A stretch of DNA of 64,000 nt from CBDCUW01 sp963734865 (lineage in GTDB: Bacteria; Planctomycetota; Planctomycetia; Pirellulales; Pirellulaceae): assembly GCA_963734865.1 (NCBI GenBank), contig CAVTIV010000019.1, forward strand, positions 1,116,001 to 1,180,000, written 5' to 3'. Below are positions 1 to 10,485 of this stretch, one piece after another. Position 1 is the stretch's first letter, and every line of letters starts with the position of its first letter. Below the pieces are notes generated by a model, which was not told the DNA's origin, searched no databases, and saw only the letters and a list, made by a program, of their open reading frames with translations. Position numbers and translations under genes: made by a program.

Positions 1-251
1 CAAATCGAAAGACGTGCGATCAACAAACTGCGGTCCCAGAGTTGCAGTGAAGAACTTCAGGAATTCGTCGACTAGGCTCTGTGTGGAAGCGATCCGACGG
101 CGCTCGACTTGTCTGTGCCCAAGTTTTGGCAACGTGATTGCAACAAATCTCGGTCTCGAACGCTACGCCGAATCCTTTGTCATGCCAGGTTCCCACAAAC
201 GTACCATGAAACCAACCAAGTGATCGACCTTTCAGACGGAGCTATCGATTG
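1..251. other. No recognisable gene at left edge
   Basis: An open frame at 14-223 on the plus strand gives a 69-residue arginine- and serine-rich peptide with no recognisable motif, and I do not support it as a gene. The segment probably holds the promoter of the stress-protein gene that follows. A GGAG at about 238-241 may be its ribosome binding site. Confidence 0.4.
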
Positions 252-683
252 ATGTCCGCGTTTCACCCCCAGAAGATTGTCGTCCCGGTCGACTTTAGCG
301 ACTTTTCTTTTTCAGCGGTCGACCAGGCGTTAGAAATTGCTGGCGATCAGACCGAGGTTCATGTCATTCACGTGATGCTGCCGTTGAGTGTGATGGAACC
401 GGGGGTATTGTATGGCGAGGTGACGGACGAATCGCGCACCGAGAATGTGGTGAAACACCTTCGTGAAAAGATTTCCGGCGAGAAGTATGCCAAAGTGCAG
501 GTGCAGGCGATGATCGGTGACCCAGGACGCGAGATCACAGAATACGCCAGTCGCGTCGGTGCGGACCTGATCGTGCTACCGTCACGTGGACACGGTTTTC
601 TGAAACATCTGTTGCTGGGTTCTGTTGCCGAACGCGTGGTCCGTTTGGCACACTGTCCCGTTTTGGTGCTCAAAATCGACTAG
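252..683 (+). CDS. Universal stress protein (UspA family)
   Basis: A 143-residue single-domain UspA protein. The N-terminus (KIVVPVDFSDFS) is the usual first beta strand with the nucleotide-binding Asp. The C-terminal motif G-x2-G-x9-G[S/T] is visible as SRGHGFLKHLLLGSVAERV, followed by HCPVLVL. This is the ATP-binding type of Usp, a cytoplasmic stress-response protein. An in-frame TTG lies one codon upstream, but the ATG at 252 is preferred. Its 3' end runs tail-to-tail into the end of the RND pump gene on the other strand, overlapping by about 100 bp. Confidence 0.93.
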   Translation: MSAFHPQKIVVPVDFSDFSFSAVDQALEIAGDQTEVHVIHVMLPLSVMEPGVLYGEVTDESRTENVVKHLREKISGEKYAKVQVQAMIGDPGREITEYASRVGADLIVLPSRGHGFLKHLLLGSVAERVVRLAHCPVLVLKID

Positions 684-3600
684 CGCAATTTCGCAAACGA
701 TTGGGGTAGCGGCAACCGTGGTCGGGTCATTGGGGTCGGCCGATTCGTCCGTCGATTTGCTGTCGTCCGTCGATTTGCTCGGTGCGAACCATGGATAGAT
801 CGCCGGGACGACCAGACTGGTCAGCAATGTGCTGGTGACCAGTCCGCCAATCACAACCGTTGCCAGCGGTCGTTGCAATTCGGCCCCATCACTTGTTGAC
901 AACGCCATCGGTACGAAACCAAGACTGGCGACCATCGCGGTCATCAACACCGGTCTCAAGCGGGAGAGCGCGGTTCGTTCGGTCACGTCTTTGATCGCAA
1001 GTCCCATCGCTCGCGAGTGCTCCGCGGCGCTGACCCATACCAGCCCATTCAGAACGGCCACACCAAACAGGGCGATGAAGCCGACGCCCGCGGAAATACT
1101 GAATGGCATGCCGCGGATCGCCAGAGCAAAGACTCCGCCACTGGCCGCCATCGGCACCGCCAGGAAGATCAGCAGCGCCAGCGACACACTGCGGAAGCTG
1201 GTGTGTAGCAGCAAGAAGATCAACAACAGCACGATCGGCGTGATCAGCAACAGGCGACGGCTGGCGGATTGGAGATTCTCAAAATCGCCACCCCAACGAA
1301 TTTCATACCCCGGTGGCAGCTGGACTTTCTCGGCGATCATTTTTTTTGCATCACTGACAAAGCTGGCGACATCGCGGCCACGAACGTTGGCAGCGATAAA
1401 CGTCCGGCGACGTACATTGTCATGCTCAACGCTCGGTGGCGTCTCTTCCAGTGACAGCTCTGCAAGTTCTCCCAACGGCACGATCCGACCTCCGGCTTCG
1501 TCAACGGGCAACTGTTCCAGCAGACTGATCTTCTCTCGCCATTGCTGTGGAATCCGTACACGGATTGGGTAGCGGGCACGGCCGTCGATCACAACGCCGA
1601 CATTTCTTCCGCCCAGTGATTCGACGACGGCCAGCACTTTTGAGGCATCGATTCCGTATCGCGCCAGCGCGTCTCGCCGCGGACGAATGGACAGGGTTTG
1701 CAAGTTCGCCTGGTAGTCGGCTCGGACATCGGCCGCCCCGTCGACCGATTGCAATACGCTTTCAATTTCTTTTGATTTGATCGCCAGCTGTTCCAGGTCG
1801 TCACCGTACAGCAGCACTGCGACATCCGATTTGACACCGGCAACCAACTCGTCGACTCGCATTTCGATTGGCTGGGTAAATCCGAAGGCGACCCCGGCAA
1901 TTCGGCTGCTAAGTTCGTCGTCCATCTCGGTGATCAAATCATCGCGCGTGATGTTTTCGCGCCAGTGCTGGCGTTCTTTCAACATCACCCACACATCGGT
2001 CTGGTGAACCCCCATCACATCGTTGGCGATTTCCGGACGACCGGTCTTGCAGAACACGGTTTTCACTTCCGGAAATTCAAGCAATGTTTTTTCGATTGCG
2101 GTACTCATCTCCGTCGCGTCCTCGATCGTCGCGCTGGGCAACCGGACCGCCTCGACCAGCAAATCGCCCTCTTCCAGACGGGGCATGAATTCCGCCCCCA
2201 GGTTCATCGCGATCGGAATGCTGAGCACAAAAACGGTCACGGCAAGCACAGTGGTCAAGACCGGACTGGCGATCGCGCGATGCACGATTGGTCGGTAGAC
2301 GAATTTGATCATCCGAACAAACCAGACATCCTTGTCGGAAAGGTTTTTCGGTAGCGCCAGCGAGGCGAGTACTGGCATCAACGTCATTGACAAGACCAGA
2401 GATCCCAACAGGGCAAAGAGTACCGTTAACGCCATCGGTCGAAACAGTTTGCCTTCGGTGCCCTGCAGCATCAGCACCGGAATGTATACAACCGCGATGA
2501 TCAACTCACCGAACATCGTCGGTTTGCGGACTTCGATGCAGGCGTCGCGGACGACCTCGATTCTCGATCGCACGCCTCGTGAGTCTTCGGAAAGTCGATG
2601 CATACAGTTTTCGACCATGATCACCGACGAATCGACGATCAAACCGAAGTCAATCGCACCGAGGCTCATCAGGCTTGCCGATATTGCCGTCGAGTACATC
2701 AGGTTCGATGCGAATAACATCGAAAGCGGGATCGCTAGCGCCACGATCAGACCAGCTCGGATGCTGCCCAGCATCAATAACAAAACAATGATTACCAGCG
2801 CCCCCCTTCGATCAGGTTCCTGACAACGGTGTGCAGAGTCCGCCCGATCAGTGCCGATCGATCGTAAGTGATCTCCAACGAGACGCCCCAGGGAAGCGTG
2901 GGCTGGATCTCGTCGATTCGATGTTTGACACGCTGTACCACTTCCCGTGAGTTCTCGCCGATCAGCATCATCACCAGACCGGTCACCGCCTCGCCGCGTC
3001 CATCACGGGTCACGGCCCCCTGCCGGATCATCGGAGCGGTTTCGACTTCGGCGATGTCCGAGAGCAAGATTGGCGTTCCCTGTTCGGTGCGTCGAATCAC
3101 AACGTTTCGTATATCGTCGATGCTCTGCAGCAACGCATCGCCGCGAATGAATCGCTGTTCGTCATTGTGCACAACGTAGCCACCACCGGTTGACCCATTG
3201 TTTTCCTCGACACGCTGAAAAACATCATGGAGGGTGATGCCATTGCTGGCCAACCGGTCAGGGTCGGGACGTATTTCATAGGTTTTGTAAAATCCCCCAT
3301 GCGTATTGATCTCCGTCACGCCATTGACCTCGCGTAATTTCGGAGCGATCTCCCATTCCAGCATCGTCCGTAGTTGCATCGGCGTGTAGTCAACACCGCG
3401 AACCTCGAATTGCAAAATTTCGCCCAAAGCCGTGGTTAACGGGCCGAGCTCGGGTGTGCCATATCCGGGAGGAATACTCGCTGCTGCCGCAGCCAGACGC
3501 TCGGTGACAACCTGACGGGCGAAGTAGATATGGGTCCCTTCATCAAAGACGATCGTGACCACGGAAATGCCGAACTTCGAGACACTTCGCACCTCTTCGA

Positions 3601-3835
3601 CATTGGGCAAGCCACCCATGGTCGATTCGACCGGATAGGTGATGTACTGTTCCACTTCGATCGGTGACAACGATCCCGCGTCCGTGATGATCGTTACCTG
3701 CACATTGGTCATGTCGGGAACAGCGTCAATGGGCAGCACCAACGCACTGTGAATCCCGGCAGCTGCCATCAGTAGCGTAGCGGCGATCACAATGAACCGG
3801 TTAGCCAGACAGAACTCGATGAGTCGTTGAAGCAT
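582..3835 (-). pseudogene. CzcA/CusA-type heavy-metal RND efflux pump, single frameshift
   Basis: Inner-membrane proton-driven pump of the heavy-metal efflux RND family. The first 347 codons (3835-2792) give the N-terminal transmembrane helix, PIDAVPDMTNVQVTI and the first periplasmic domain. The next 733 codons (2783-582) resume in another frame with the helix block, including the GAIDFGLIVDSSVIMVEN segment typical of this family (Asp of the proton relay), and run through to the last helices. Family length is about 1040, and the two pieces together match that. The break falls in a C6 run at 2801-2806 (G6 on the coding strand); seven G would restore the frame. The stop lies inside the opposing stress-protein gene, and the last roughly 45 residues look non-family. 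It starts 2 bp after the adaptor stop, so it is one operon. Whether the shift is real or a sequencing error cannot be told here. Confidence 0.85.
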
Positions 3836-3837
3836 TC

Positions 3838-5295
3838 CTATTGCTCCTCGCGGGCAAGCAACAATTCACTCTTCAACTTGAAGACCCCCGTGACGGCGAC
3901 TTGATCGCCGGGTTTCAATCCCGCCAAAATTTCGATCATGTCGTTCACCGTCTCTCCGACTTCGACATCGACGCGGCGGAAATCGACTTCGCTTTCCGGA
4001 ACGAATACAAACGACCGCCCCTCGTGGACCACGACCGCCGGCTCCGGTACGCACAACGCCATGCGTTGGGGACCCGCCGGTACGATCATCCGAATGAACA
4101 AGCCCGGGCGAAGGCGCGCATCACTCGACTTGAGCGCCGCGATCAATGGTGCCGCTCCCGTAGCCGGGTCGACACGCCGGCCCACAATCAGAATTCGGCC
4201 GTTGTATACCTCTCCCGGTATCGCCGGCGTTGTCACCGCAACTTCTTGTCCAACGTCAACGTTGATTGCAGACCAGTCGCGTTCTCGGATGTCCGCCACC
4301 GCCCATAAATGCTCGGTGTCGGCAATCGTGAAAATCGACTCTCCCTCGTCCACTCGCTCGGTCGTTGACAGCAATCGCTCTTCCACCGTGCCATCGATGG
4401 GTGAGACAAGCTGCACCTCCGAGAGCGTATCGGGTTGATCTTTGCCAAGCTCCTCGACAGTGACCGGTTTGGCCGCCAGTCCCAGTAACATGTTCAGCTG
4501 TTGCAGGCTGACTTCCAGTTGCCGATTCTCGGTTGCCAGAGCGGCCTGGGCCTGTTGACACGATTGCCGAACCTCGAACATCGATTGTTCGATGACCGCG
4601 TCGGTTGCCGCGTCCGAGGCTTGTTGTTCCGTTTCTCGTTGTAGCTGAACGAGACCCGATATCGCGCCCCGCGAGGCGGCATCACGAGTATTCGCCGCGA
4701 CCTGCATCGCCTGCCGACTCCGCGTGTACGCGCTGATCAGTTTTTGGCGATACTCACCCAACGATTGATCTTGAAGTCGTTTCTCGATTTCCTCGGGAGT
4801 CTTGCCATCGCGAACCAGACTCACCAGTTCCTCGACTCCGCTGCAGATTTTTTTTCGCCAATTCCATTCTGCTTCAGCAAGCCTGACCGCTGCCAGACGT
4901 GTGTGGACATTGGATCTCGCGATTCCCACGTCAGGACTGCTGATCACGCCCACCACTTCGCCCGAATGTACCTGATCACCAGGGCGAACACGCAGGTCGG
5001 TGATGATCCCCTTGCAAGCCGACTTGACGGCAACGTGCCGGTCTAAGTCATAGTCCAATCGACCGGCAATGGTCCGTGTGGGCTGAATCACCGACTCGCT
5101 GGCCGTCGCGATGCGAATGGCGGCCGCCTTCAATTTGCTCTCGGTGAGGGAAACAAGTGTCGCGTCGCGAGACGATTCCATGACGACATCCGTATCATCC
5201 GGCGGTGGATCATTGGGCCAAAAATGCCAGGTCAGATAACAGCCAATGACAACGATGCAAGCGATGGCACTCGCATAAAGAAGTCGGTTGAACAT
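3838..5295 (-). CDS. RND efflux periplasmic adaptor subunit (CusB/CzcB-like)
   Basis: Membrane-fusion protein that would link the RND pump to an outer-membrane channel. An N-terminal anchor (MFNRLLYASAIACIVVIGCYLTWHFW) is followed by a biotinyl-lipoyl-like half-motif (VKSACKGIITDLRVRPGDQVHSGEVVGVISS), a long alpha-helical hairpin rich in Gln/Glu/Ala, the second lipoyl half (SPIDGTVEERLLSTTERVDEGESIFTIAD) and a beta-barrel domain ending in LKPGDQVAVTGVFKLKSELL. The frame stays open upstream to 5571, but the ATG at 5295 immediately precedes the membrane anchor and gives about 485 residues, normal for the family. No histidine-rich metal-binding N-terminus is seen. The pump gene follows after 2 bp. 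No TolC/CzcC gene is adjacent, which is unusual for a complete tripartite system. Confidence 0.9.
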   Translation of the reverse strand: MFNRLLYASAIACIVVIGCYLTWHFWPNDPPPDDTDVVMESSRDATLVSLTESKLKAAAIRIATASESVIQPTRTIAGRLDYDLDRHVAVKSACKGIITDLRVRPGDQVHSGEVVGVISSPDVGIARSNVHTRLAAVRLAEAEWNWRKKICSGVEELVSLVRDGKTPEEIEKRLQDQSLGEYRQKLISAYTRSRQAMQVAANTRDAASRGAISGLVQLQRETEQQASDAATDAVIEQSMFEVRQSCQQAQAALATENRQLEVSLQQLNMLLGLAAKPVTVEELGKDQPDTLSEVQLVSPIDGTVEERLLSTTERVDEGESIFTIADTEHLWAVADIRERDWSAINVDVGQEVAVTTPAIPGEVYNGRILIVGRRVDPATGAAPLIAALKSSDARLRPGLFIRMIVPAGPQRMALCVPEPAVVVHEGRSFVFVPESEVDFRRVDVEVGETVNDMIEILAGLKPGDQVAVTGVFKLKSELLLAREEQ

Positions 5296-5657
5296 GACGA
5301 AGAACCGTCGGTGTATGGTCAGATGAAAGAACTCAAATGCGATCCGTTCCATGGCTGTTCCAGCAAACAGGATGAACTCCAATTGCAACGGATCGGCAAC
5401 CGGAAAGCCGAGCAAGAGGCTCACATCAGCGCGTCGCTGAAGCCGCAGCCTGCCGCGAGCAGTCGTAGCGAGAGAGCCCCTCGCGCCGTGGAACAAATCA
5501 ACGCAACGACACGCAGACAAGCGTGCCCAGAGGCACTCCGGAATAAGTTTGCAGGAAGCCGTAACAGACAAAGTCCGAACAGCCCCGGACTCCCATCGCT
5601 CGTTTCAGTGCGTTCGGTTTTAACGCGTTGCAGGTCAGTGCATTGCGGGCAATCCGA
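5296..5657. other. Spacer upstream of efflux adaptor
   Basis: About 360 bp between the adaptor start and the stop of the small upstream gene on the same strand. Frames are open on both strands by base composition only, and no family motif was recognised in any of them. It probably carries leader or promoter sequence for the efflux genes. Confidence 0.4.
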
Positions 5658-6059
5658 TCACGAAGCCATCGAATCGACCCATGGTGACCGCACATCGCAG
5701 CGTCTATCCCACTCCGGCAAACTGCTGCCCTCGGCACCCCACAAACCGAGTGGCGACGAATGATGGGTCCGCTCGTCACCGTCAGTCGGTCCACCAGCCA
5801 ACTCCCAAGGCATCATCAGGTGCCAATGCAGATGTCCAGTTTCGTCACGATCCAGGACGTGCTTGCTGGCGATATGCGCCGCCAATTGAGAATCATTCTC
5901 AGCAATGGCCGGATGGGCGTGGGCGATGGGAAGTGGAAACTGGCATAAGCAGATCCAAACCAACACCCCCAACGAGAAACGTCGGCGGCGACAGGCAGCA
6001 GTTCGGCCGAACCAGAGGTGGGAGGTGAATAGCGACATGGCTTTGCTCTTGCTAGGCAT
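5658..6059 (-). CDS. Small secreted His-rich protein upstream of metal efflux operon
   Basis: About 133 residues from the ATG at 6059 (a second ATG at 6038 is equally possible; the frame is open to 6131). An arginine-rich n-region (ACRRRRFS) and hydrophobic stretch (LGVLVWICLCQFPLPIAHAHP) look like a signal peptide ending in AHA. The mature part has several histidines, including the short motif HLHWHLMMPWEL, which may hint at metal binding. I do not recognise a named family. Its position directly upstream of, and co-oriented with, the RND adaptor and pump suggests a role in metal homeostasis; this is inference from context. Confidence 0.55.
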   Translation of the reverse strand: MPSKSKAMSLFTSHLWFGRTAACRRRRFSLGVLVWICLCQFPLPIAHAHPAIAENDSQLAAHIASKHVLDRDETGHLHWHLMMPWELAGGPTDGDERTHHSSPLGLWGAEGSSLPEWDRRCDVRSPWVDSMAS

Positions 6060-6279
6060 TGAGTCTACTCGTGCTGCCTGGGGAGTCAATGAATTGACGT
6101 TGTTTGCCGGCGGCGCCTTACCGACAAACACATTTTATCGCTCCGCCTCATTCCGGGACTCGCTTGGTGCGGTAATTTGTTAGCCTTTCCCATAGCAGGG
6201 CGTCGCCGAATGGTCGCGTTTGATCCAACGCAACCATTCCACCCGACGAGGCGGCTGTTCCCTAACCGGAGGTACGAGC

Positions 6280-6555
6280 ATGAGAAGCCTGATCGAACGA
6301 TATACCGGGAGTATGATCGGCATGAATGTGGTCAAGCCGCATCTGGTCGAGCCGGTGACGGTGGTCGCCGTTCATGACAATTACTTCACCGTCCAGCCTG
6401 ACGGGACCGACGATGTGTATCACTTGCCGTATCTGAACATCGTCAAGGCGATCGAGAACGCCAACGGCATCACGGTCAAAGAGTTCTTTCACCGCAAGCA
6501 CACTTACACCTTGGTCGTCAAGATCGGTCACATGGTCGAATACGTTCCGACATGA
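6280..6555 (+). CDS. Small conserved-looking hypothetical protein (91 aa)
   Basis: Starts at an ATG 6 bp after a perfect GGAGGT at 6268-6273, one of the clearest Shine-Dalgarno sequences in the window, which fixes the start at 6280 rather than the upstream ATG of the same frame. The protein (MRSLIERYTGSMIGMNVVKPH) is compact, without signal peptide or membrane span, and has a beta-rich pattern (VTVVAVHDNYFTVQ, YTLVVKIGHMVEYVPT) like a small SH3-like barrel. The family is not recognised. It is a single gene, convergent with the channel gene downstream. Confidence 0.7.
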   Translation: MRSLIERYTGSMIGMNVVKPHLVEPVTVVAVHDNYFTVQPDGTDDVYHLPYLNIVKAIENANGITVKEFFHRKHTYTLVVKIGHMVEYVPT

Positions 6556-6562
6556 TCGGCGT

Positions 6563-6626
6563 GCCCCGTATTGGGGCCATGGTTGGGGCGTGCCCCGTAT
6601 TGGGGCGATGATTGGGGCCATGCCCC
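6563..6626. repeat. Tandem GC palindromes between convergent genes
   Basis: Two copies of the 15-bp palindrome GCCCCGTATTGGGGC (6563-6577 and 6592-6606) and a third related inverted repeat, GGGGCCATGCCCC (6614-6626), spaced by about 14 bp. They sit between convergent coding regions and could act as a bidirectional terminator or be a dispersed REP-like element. Confidence 0.65.
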
Positions 6627-6640
6627 GCCGCGGCCAGCGG

Positions 6641-8498
6641 TCACTCTTTGATCGATTCCTTGTGTTCGATCACTCGCCTGTTGTAGGCCGCGATGATGTC
6701 CTTGCGGGCCAGGAATCCCGCGATAACTCGCGAGTTTTCATTGGCAAGTACCGGTAATTCTTCCAGATTGCGTTCGGTAATGCGTTTCAGCGCCGTGTTC
6801 AAATCGTCCTCGGGCGTCACGCTCAAATAGTCGGGTCGCATCACATCGCTGGCAACTGCCAATTTCCAAATATCATCCGCGTAAAGATAGGCTCGCACGT
6901 CATCATCACTAAAGACGCCAACCATCTTGCCCGTTTGATCGACCACCGGAAAATAGTGTTGCCTGGTTTTGGGTAACCGATGAACGATCTCATCGAGTGT
7001 CATCGATTCTGCGATCAACAGCTGGTCGGTAATAGGTTCATAGATCTCGGCGACTTTCAGTCCTTCCAGCACGTCGACGATGAAATCACCGCGATGTGCG
7101 GGAGAATCGATGCGGCTATCGACTTGCTTGCGATACAAGCGGGCGCGGCCGCAGGCGACGAAGGTCAGAGTCGACACCAACATGGTCGGAACCAGCAATT
7201 CGTAGCTTCCGGTCAAGGCACGGACCATGATGATGGTAGAGATCGGTGCGCGGGCGATACCGGCAAAAAAGCCAGCCATTCCCACCAGGGCGAAGGCTTC
7301 GGGATGAATCGTGATCATCGGAAACCAGTCGTAAATCCAAAAGCCGGTCGCGGCGCTCAAGCAACCGCCAATGACCATCGACGGACCGAACACGCCACCG
7401 CTGCCTCCGGAACTGATCGTCAGCGCCGTGGTGATGGCTTTGACGATCGCCACCAGGCTGAGCACAACGACTCCTACATCGCTGGCGTCGGTCAGCGCCT
7501 TTTGTAATCCACCATATCCGGTACTGAGCACGGCCAGCGCGTTGGGGTCTTCGCCCAAGGCATAGAACAAGCCGATACCGGTCAAACCGGCCATGGCCGC
7601 CCCCAATGCCGGCCGGAAATGGGCCTTGATCGGCAGACGGCGAAACAGATGGTGGGTGGAGTGAAGCAGTTTGACGTAGATCGTCCCCGCGATCGCTAAC
7701 ACAACGGCAAGGATGATATAGGCGATCAGTTCTGTGGGCGCAGCCGTTCTTCTGATCCAGCCCCGCACCGAACAGTGGCGTGTATTGCAGATTCACCGGA
7801 AGGCTTTGAATGTACACGCTGTACGCCACAATCGACGCGGTGGTCGCGGGGACAAGCACGTCCGCCTCCAGGTCACCGTCACTGTACAGGATCTCGGCCG
7901 CAAAAATCGCTCCAGCCAGCGGAGCTCGAAAGATCGCACCCACACCGGCACCCATGCCGGCGGTCAGCATGATTCTTCGGTCTCGTGGCGACAGCGACAG
8001 ATGCGCGCCAAGCCAGGATCCAAAGCCGGCTCCGATGAGGGCAATCGGACCTTCCCGTCCCGCTGACCCGCCGGTGCCCAGAGTGATGGCCGAGGCCAGC
8101 GTCTTGACGAAAGGAACTCGCGTGCGGATCTCACCGCGATGATTATGGAATGCATCGATCACGGCATCCGTCCCGGGGCCTTCCGCCTCGGGAGCAAACG
8201 TGTAGACCAGAAAGCCCGACAGCAGGCCGCCGACCGTCATCACGACAACAATGACCCACGGCGTGATCGTGCCCAGTGAAGCCTGATTGGCCGCCGTTTC
8301 GCCAACCGCATCGATCGGCGCGAAGTTGGCAAAATATTCAAGCGACCATCTTTCCACCCAAGAGGTCAGCATCTGAAATACGATGGCGCCAAGACCAGCG
8401 ACCGCGCCCACCAGAGATGCCAGTACGACCCACCTGCCGGACGTGGGCATTCGGACGTTCATCAAGTTGCGAAGTGCAGGCATCACGGAATTGCTCAA
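6641..8498 (-). pseudogene. ClC chloride channel/antiporter with C-terminal CBS pair, frameshifted
   Basis: Membrane anion channel or Cl-/H+ antiporter. The N-terminal frame (8498 to about 7750) shows the selectivity-filter elements GTGGSAGREGPIALIGAG (GSGxP/GREGP region) and GAGVGAIFRAPLAGAIFAAEI. The C-terminal frame (about 7740-6641) continues with SGGSGGVFGPSMVIGG and AGFFAGIARAPISTIIM, then two CBS domains (ADSMTLDEIV-like and VASDVMRPDYLSVTPEDDL). The two halves are in different frames. The switch falls between 7739 and 7753, where the sequence changes from GAGLD to PTELIAYII. No long homopolymer is present there. Total length of about 619 codons is right for ClC plus CBS. It may be an inactivated gene or a sequence error. 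Confidence 0.85.
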
Positions 8499-9129
8499 GC
8501 TTGGGCGCCAGCGGACGCAATCGGAGCCGCTTACGAGCGTCTCCGCGTGGGCTGGTTATCGATCACCTCTCAGCCGCCGTCAAGCGAGCCCGTGGGCCAA
8601 ACGCCAAGATCCATCGGAAGCCGCTATCGTCGCGACGCACAGCGTAAGCGGAAATACTCGCAGTTCGCCGCTCTCCAATCGGTTATGGTCCATGCTGCAT
8701 CTTCGTGACGTTGAATACGATAGTTTTCATGATTGCCAAACAACAATGACAGGACTCGTTTGATGAACATGACAGGCATGTGATCTGCGACGGGTTCTTG
8801 CTCAGTACCGCAAACAGTAACCGGAAGTGCGGTGGCCGTAAAACGGAACAAGAACAAAGCGCCTTGCCGAGCCTGTGCATTCCGACGGGGAATCCTGGTG
8901 CTGTTGGCCCACGTCATTGGCGTCGTGACGACGGGCAACGTTGTTGAATCGCGAAGCCGATTGGCAGGGGGTAGCCCGGGGCTGAGGTTGGCGGGCCTCC
9001 AGCAAGCCAGCCGTAACCGCGGGTTGGATTGTGCCATCATATGGATTGCATTCCTCGCTGACATTTGGGTTATGATTTCGCGGAGAAATCACGACTTGCA
9101 TCATTTCAAAAAGCGTTTGCGAGAAATAC
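8499..9129. other. Divergent intergenic region, no gene seen
   Basis: About 630 bp between the divergently transcribed channel and MFS genes. Open frames here (for example 8383-8763 plus and 8624-9064 minus) overlap real genes or lack any recognisable motif. It presumably carries promoters for both sides. Confidence 0.5.
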
Positions 9130-10485
9130 ATGCCCCGCGACGATTCACACCAGCTGACCTCCGGCGGGCGGAATGGTGTTTTGCTGGTCGCGTTTCTGGG
9201 CTGGTTTTTTGGGGGCGTGCAGATCGGCATCACCGGCGTTGCGATGCGTGACGCGCCGCTGGAGTTGATGGATCGGGTCGGCACACTTGACCTGGCGACT
9301 TACAACCAGTTGCAAACGACGAATCGATCGGAGCTATCTGCAGAGGAAAGCGTTCGACTGGCCGATTGGAATGCATCGGCCGCAAGATGGTTCGCATGGT
9401 ACCAATGTGCCTTCCTGTTCGGCGCCGCCGCCGGCGGGTTTATTTTTGGGCGGTTGGGTGACCGGATCGGCAGAACGAAGTCGCTCGCGGTCAGCATTCT
9501 TTGTTTCTCGGTGCTGACAGGGATCTCGTACTTTGCCCAATCACCGTCGCAATTGTTGGTGTTGCGATTTCTCGCCTGCGTCGGTCTTGGCGGAACCTGG
9601 CCCAATGGAGTGGCGTTGGTCTCCGAAGCTTGGTCCAACGCGGCGCGACCCCTTGTCGCCAGCAGCATCGGTATGGCAGGCAATTTGGGGATCTTCGCGA
9701 TGTTCAGCCTGAGTGCCTGGCGGGCTGTGACACCGGAGGACTGGCGGTGGGTGATGGTCGTCGGGGCGAGCCCCGTCGTATTGGCGGTCATCATCTGGTT
9801 TTTTGTTCCTGAATCACCCACCTGGCTAAGACTCAAATCACAATCGCGGCCAAAGGACGAAGACCGCGTCGATCCTACGAGAGAAGGTCTTGGCACGCAA
9901 TATCGTGGCACGATTTTGGTTGGCATCGCACTGGCCACGATTCCGCTGATCGGTGGCTGGGGCAGCGCAAACTGGATGATCCCCTGGGCCGGTGAGGCTG
10001 GTGCCGCGATCGGCGATGACTTCCTGAAGGCCAATGTCGGGCAAGCACGATCGATCACCAGCATTATCGGCAGTCTGTTTGCCGGTGTGATCGCCTGTAC
10101 GATGGGACGCCGACTCACTTACGCTCTGACCAGCATTGGTGCGCTGCTGGTGGCCCAGTACGCGTTCTGGTTCACCACGCCAACCGACAGCAGCTTTCTA
10201 ATCTGGGTCGCCGTGCTGGGATTCTTTAACGGGGTCTACTTTGGCTGGCTGCCTTTTTTCCTGCCGGAGATGTTCGAGGCACGGGTTCGATCGACCGGTA
10301 CCGGAATCAGTTTCAATACGGGCCGTATTCTGACGGCGATCACCATTTTTGCGACCGGTACGATGAAGGATTGGTTTCACGGCGATTATGCGATGATTGG
10401 CCGCGTGACCAGTTGGGTATTCTTGCTTGGCGTGATCGCGATTTTGTTCGCACCCGATACCAGCAAGCGAGACATGGACCAATGA
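9130..10485 (+). CDS. MFS transporter
   Basis: 451 residues with about 12 hydrophobic segments. The first helix (NGVLLVAFLGWFFGGVQIGI) is followed by a long extramembrane insertion (residues 40-85) and the MFS signature loop GRLGDRIGRTKSLA between helices 2 and 3. The motif FVPESPTWLRL after helix 6 resembles the PESPRWL motif of the sugar-porter group. The cytoplasmic loop in the middle is charged (QSRPKDEDRVDPTREG). The substrate cannot be told from sequence, but two Gfo/Idh-type genes follow in an overlapping operon, so a sugar or cyclitol-like compound is a reasonable guess. Confidence 0.88.
   Translation: MPRDDSHQLTSGGRNGVLLVAFLGWFFGGVQIGITGVAMRDAPLELMDRVGTLDLATYNQLQTTNRSELSAEESVRLADWNASAARWFAWYQCAFLFGAAAGGFIFGRLGDRIGRTKSLAVSILCFSVLTGISYFAQSPSQLLVLRFLACVGLGGTWPNGVALVSEAWSNAARPLVASSIGMAGNLGIFAMFSLSAWRAVTPEDWRWVMVVGASPVVLAVIIWFFVPESPTWLRLKSQSRPKDEDRVDPTREGLGTQYRGTILVGIALATIPLIGGWGSANWMIPWAGEAGAAIGDDFLKANVGQARSITSIIGSLFAGVIACTMGRRLTYALTSIGALLVAQYAFWFTTPTDSSFLIWVAVLGFFNGVYFGWLPFFLPEMFEARVRSTGTGISFNTGRILTAITIFATGTMKDWFHGDYAMIGRVTSWVFLLGVIAILFAPDTSKRDMDQ

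Noticed and set aside
14..223. Plus-strand 69-codon frame at the left edge
   Set aside because: No motif, no ribosome site and composition like a random open frame in GC-rich DNA.
5224..5763. Plus-strand 179-codon frame opposite the efflux operon leader
   Set aside because: It overlaps the adaptor start and the small secreted gene on the other strand and has no recognisable domain.
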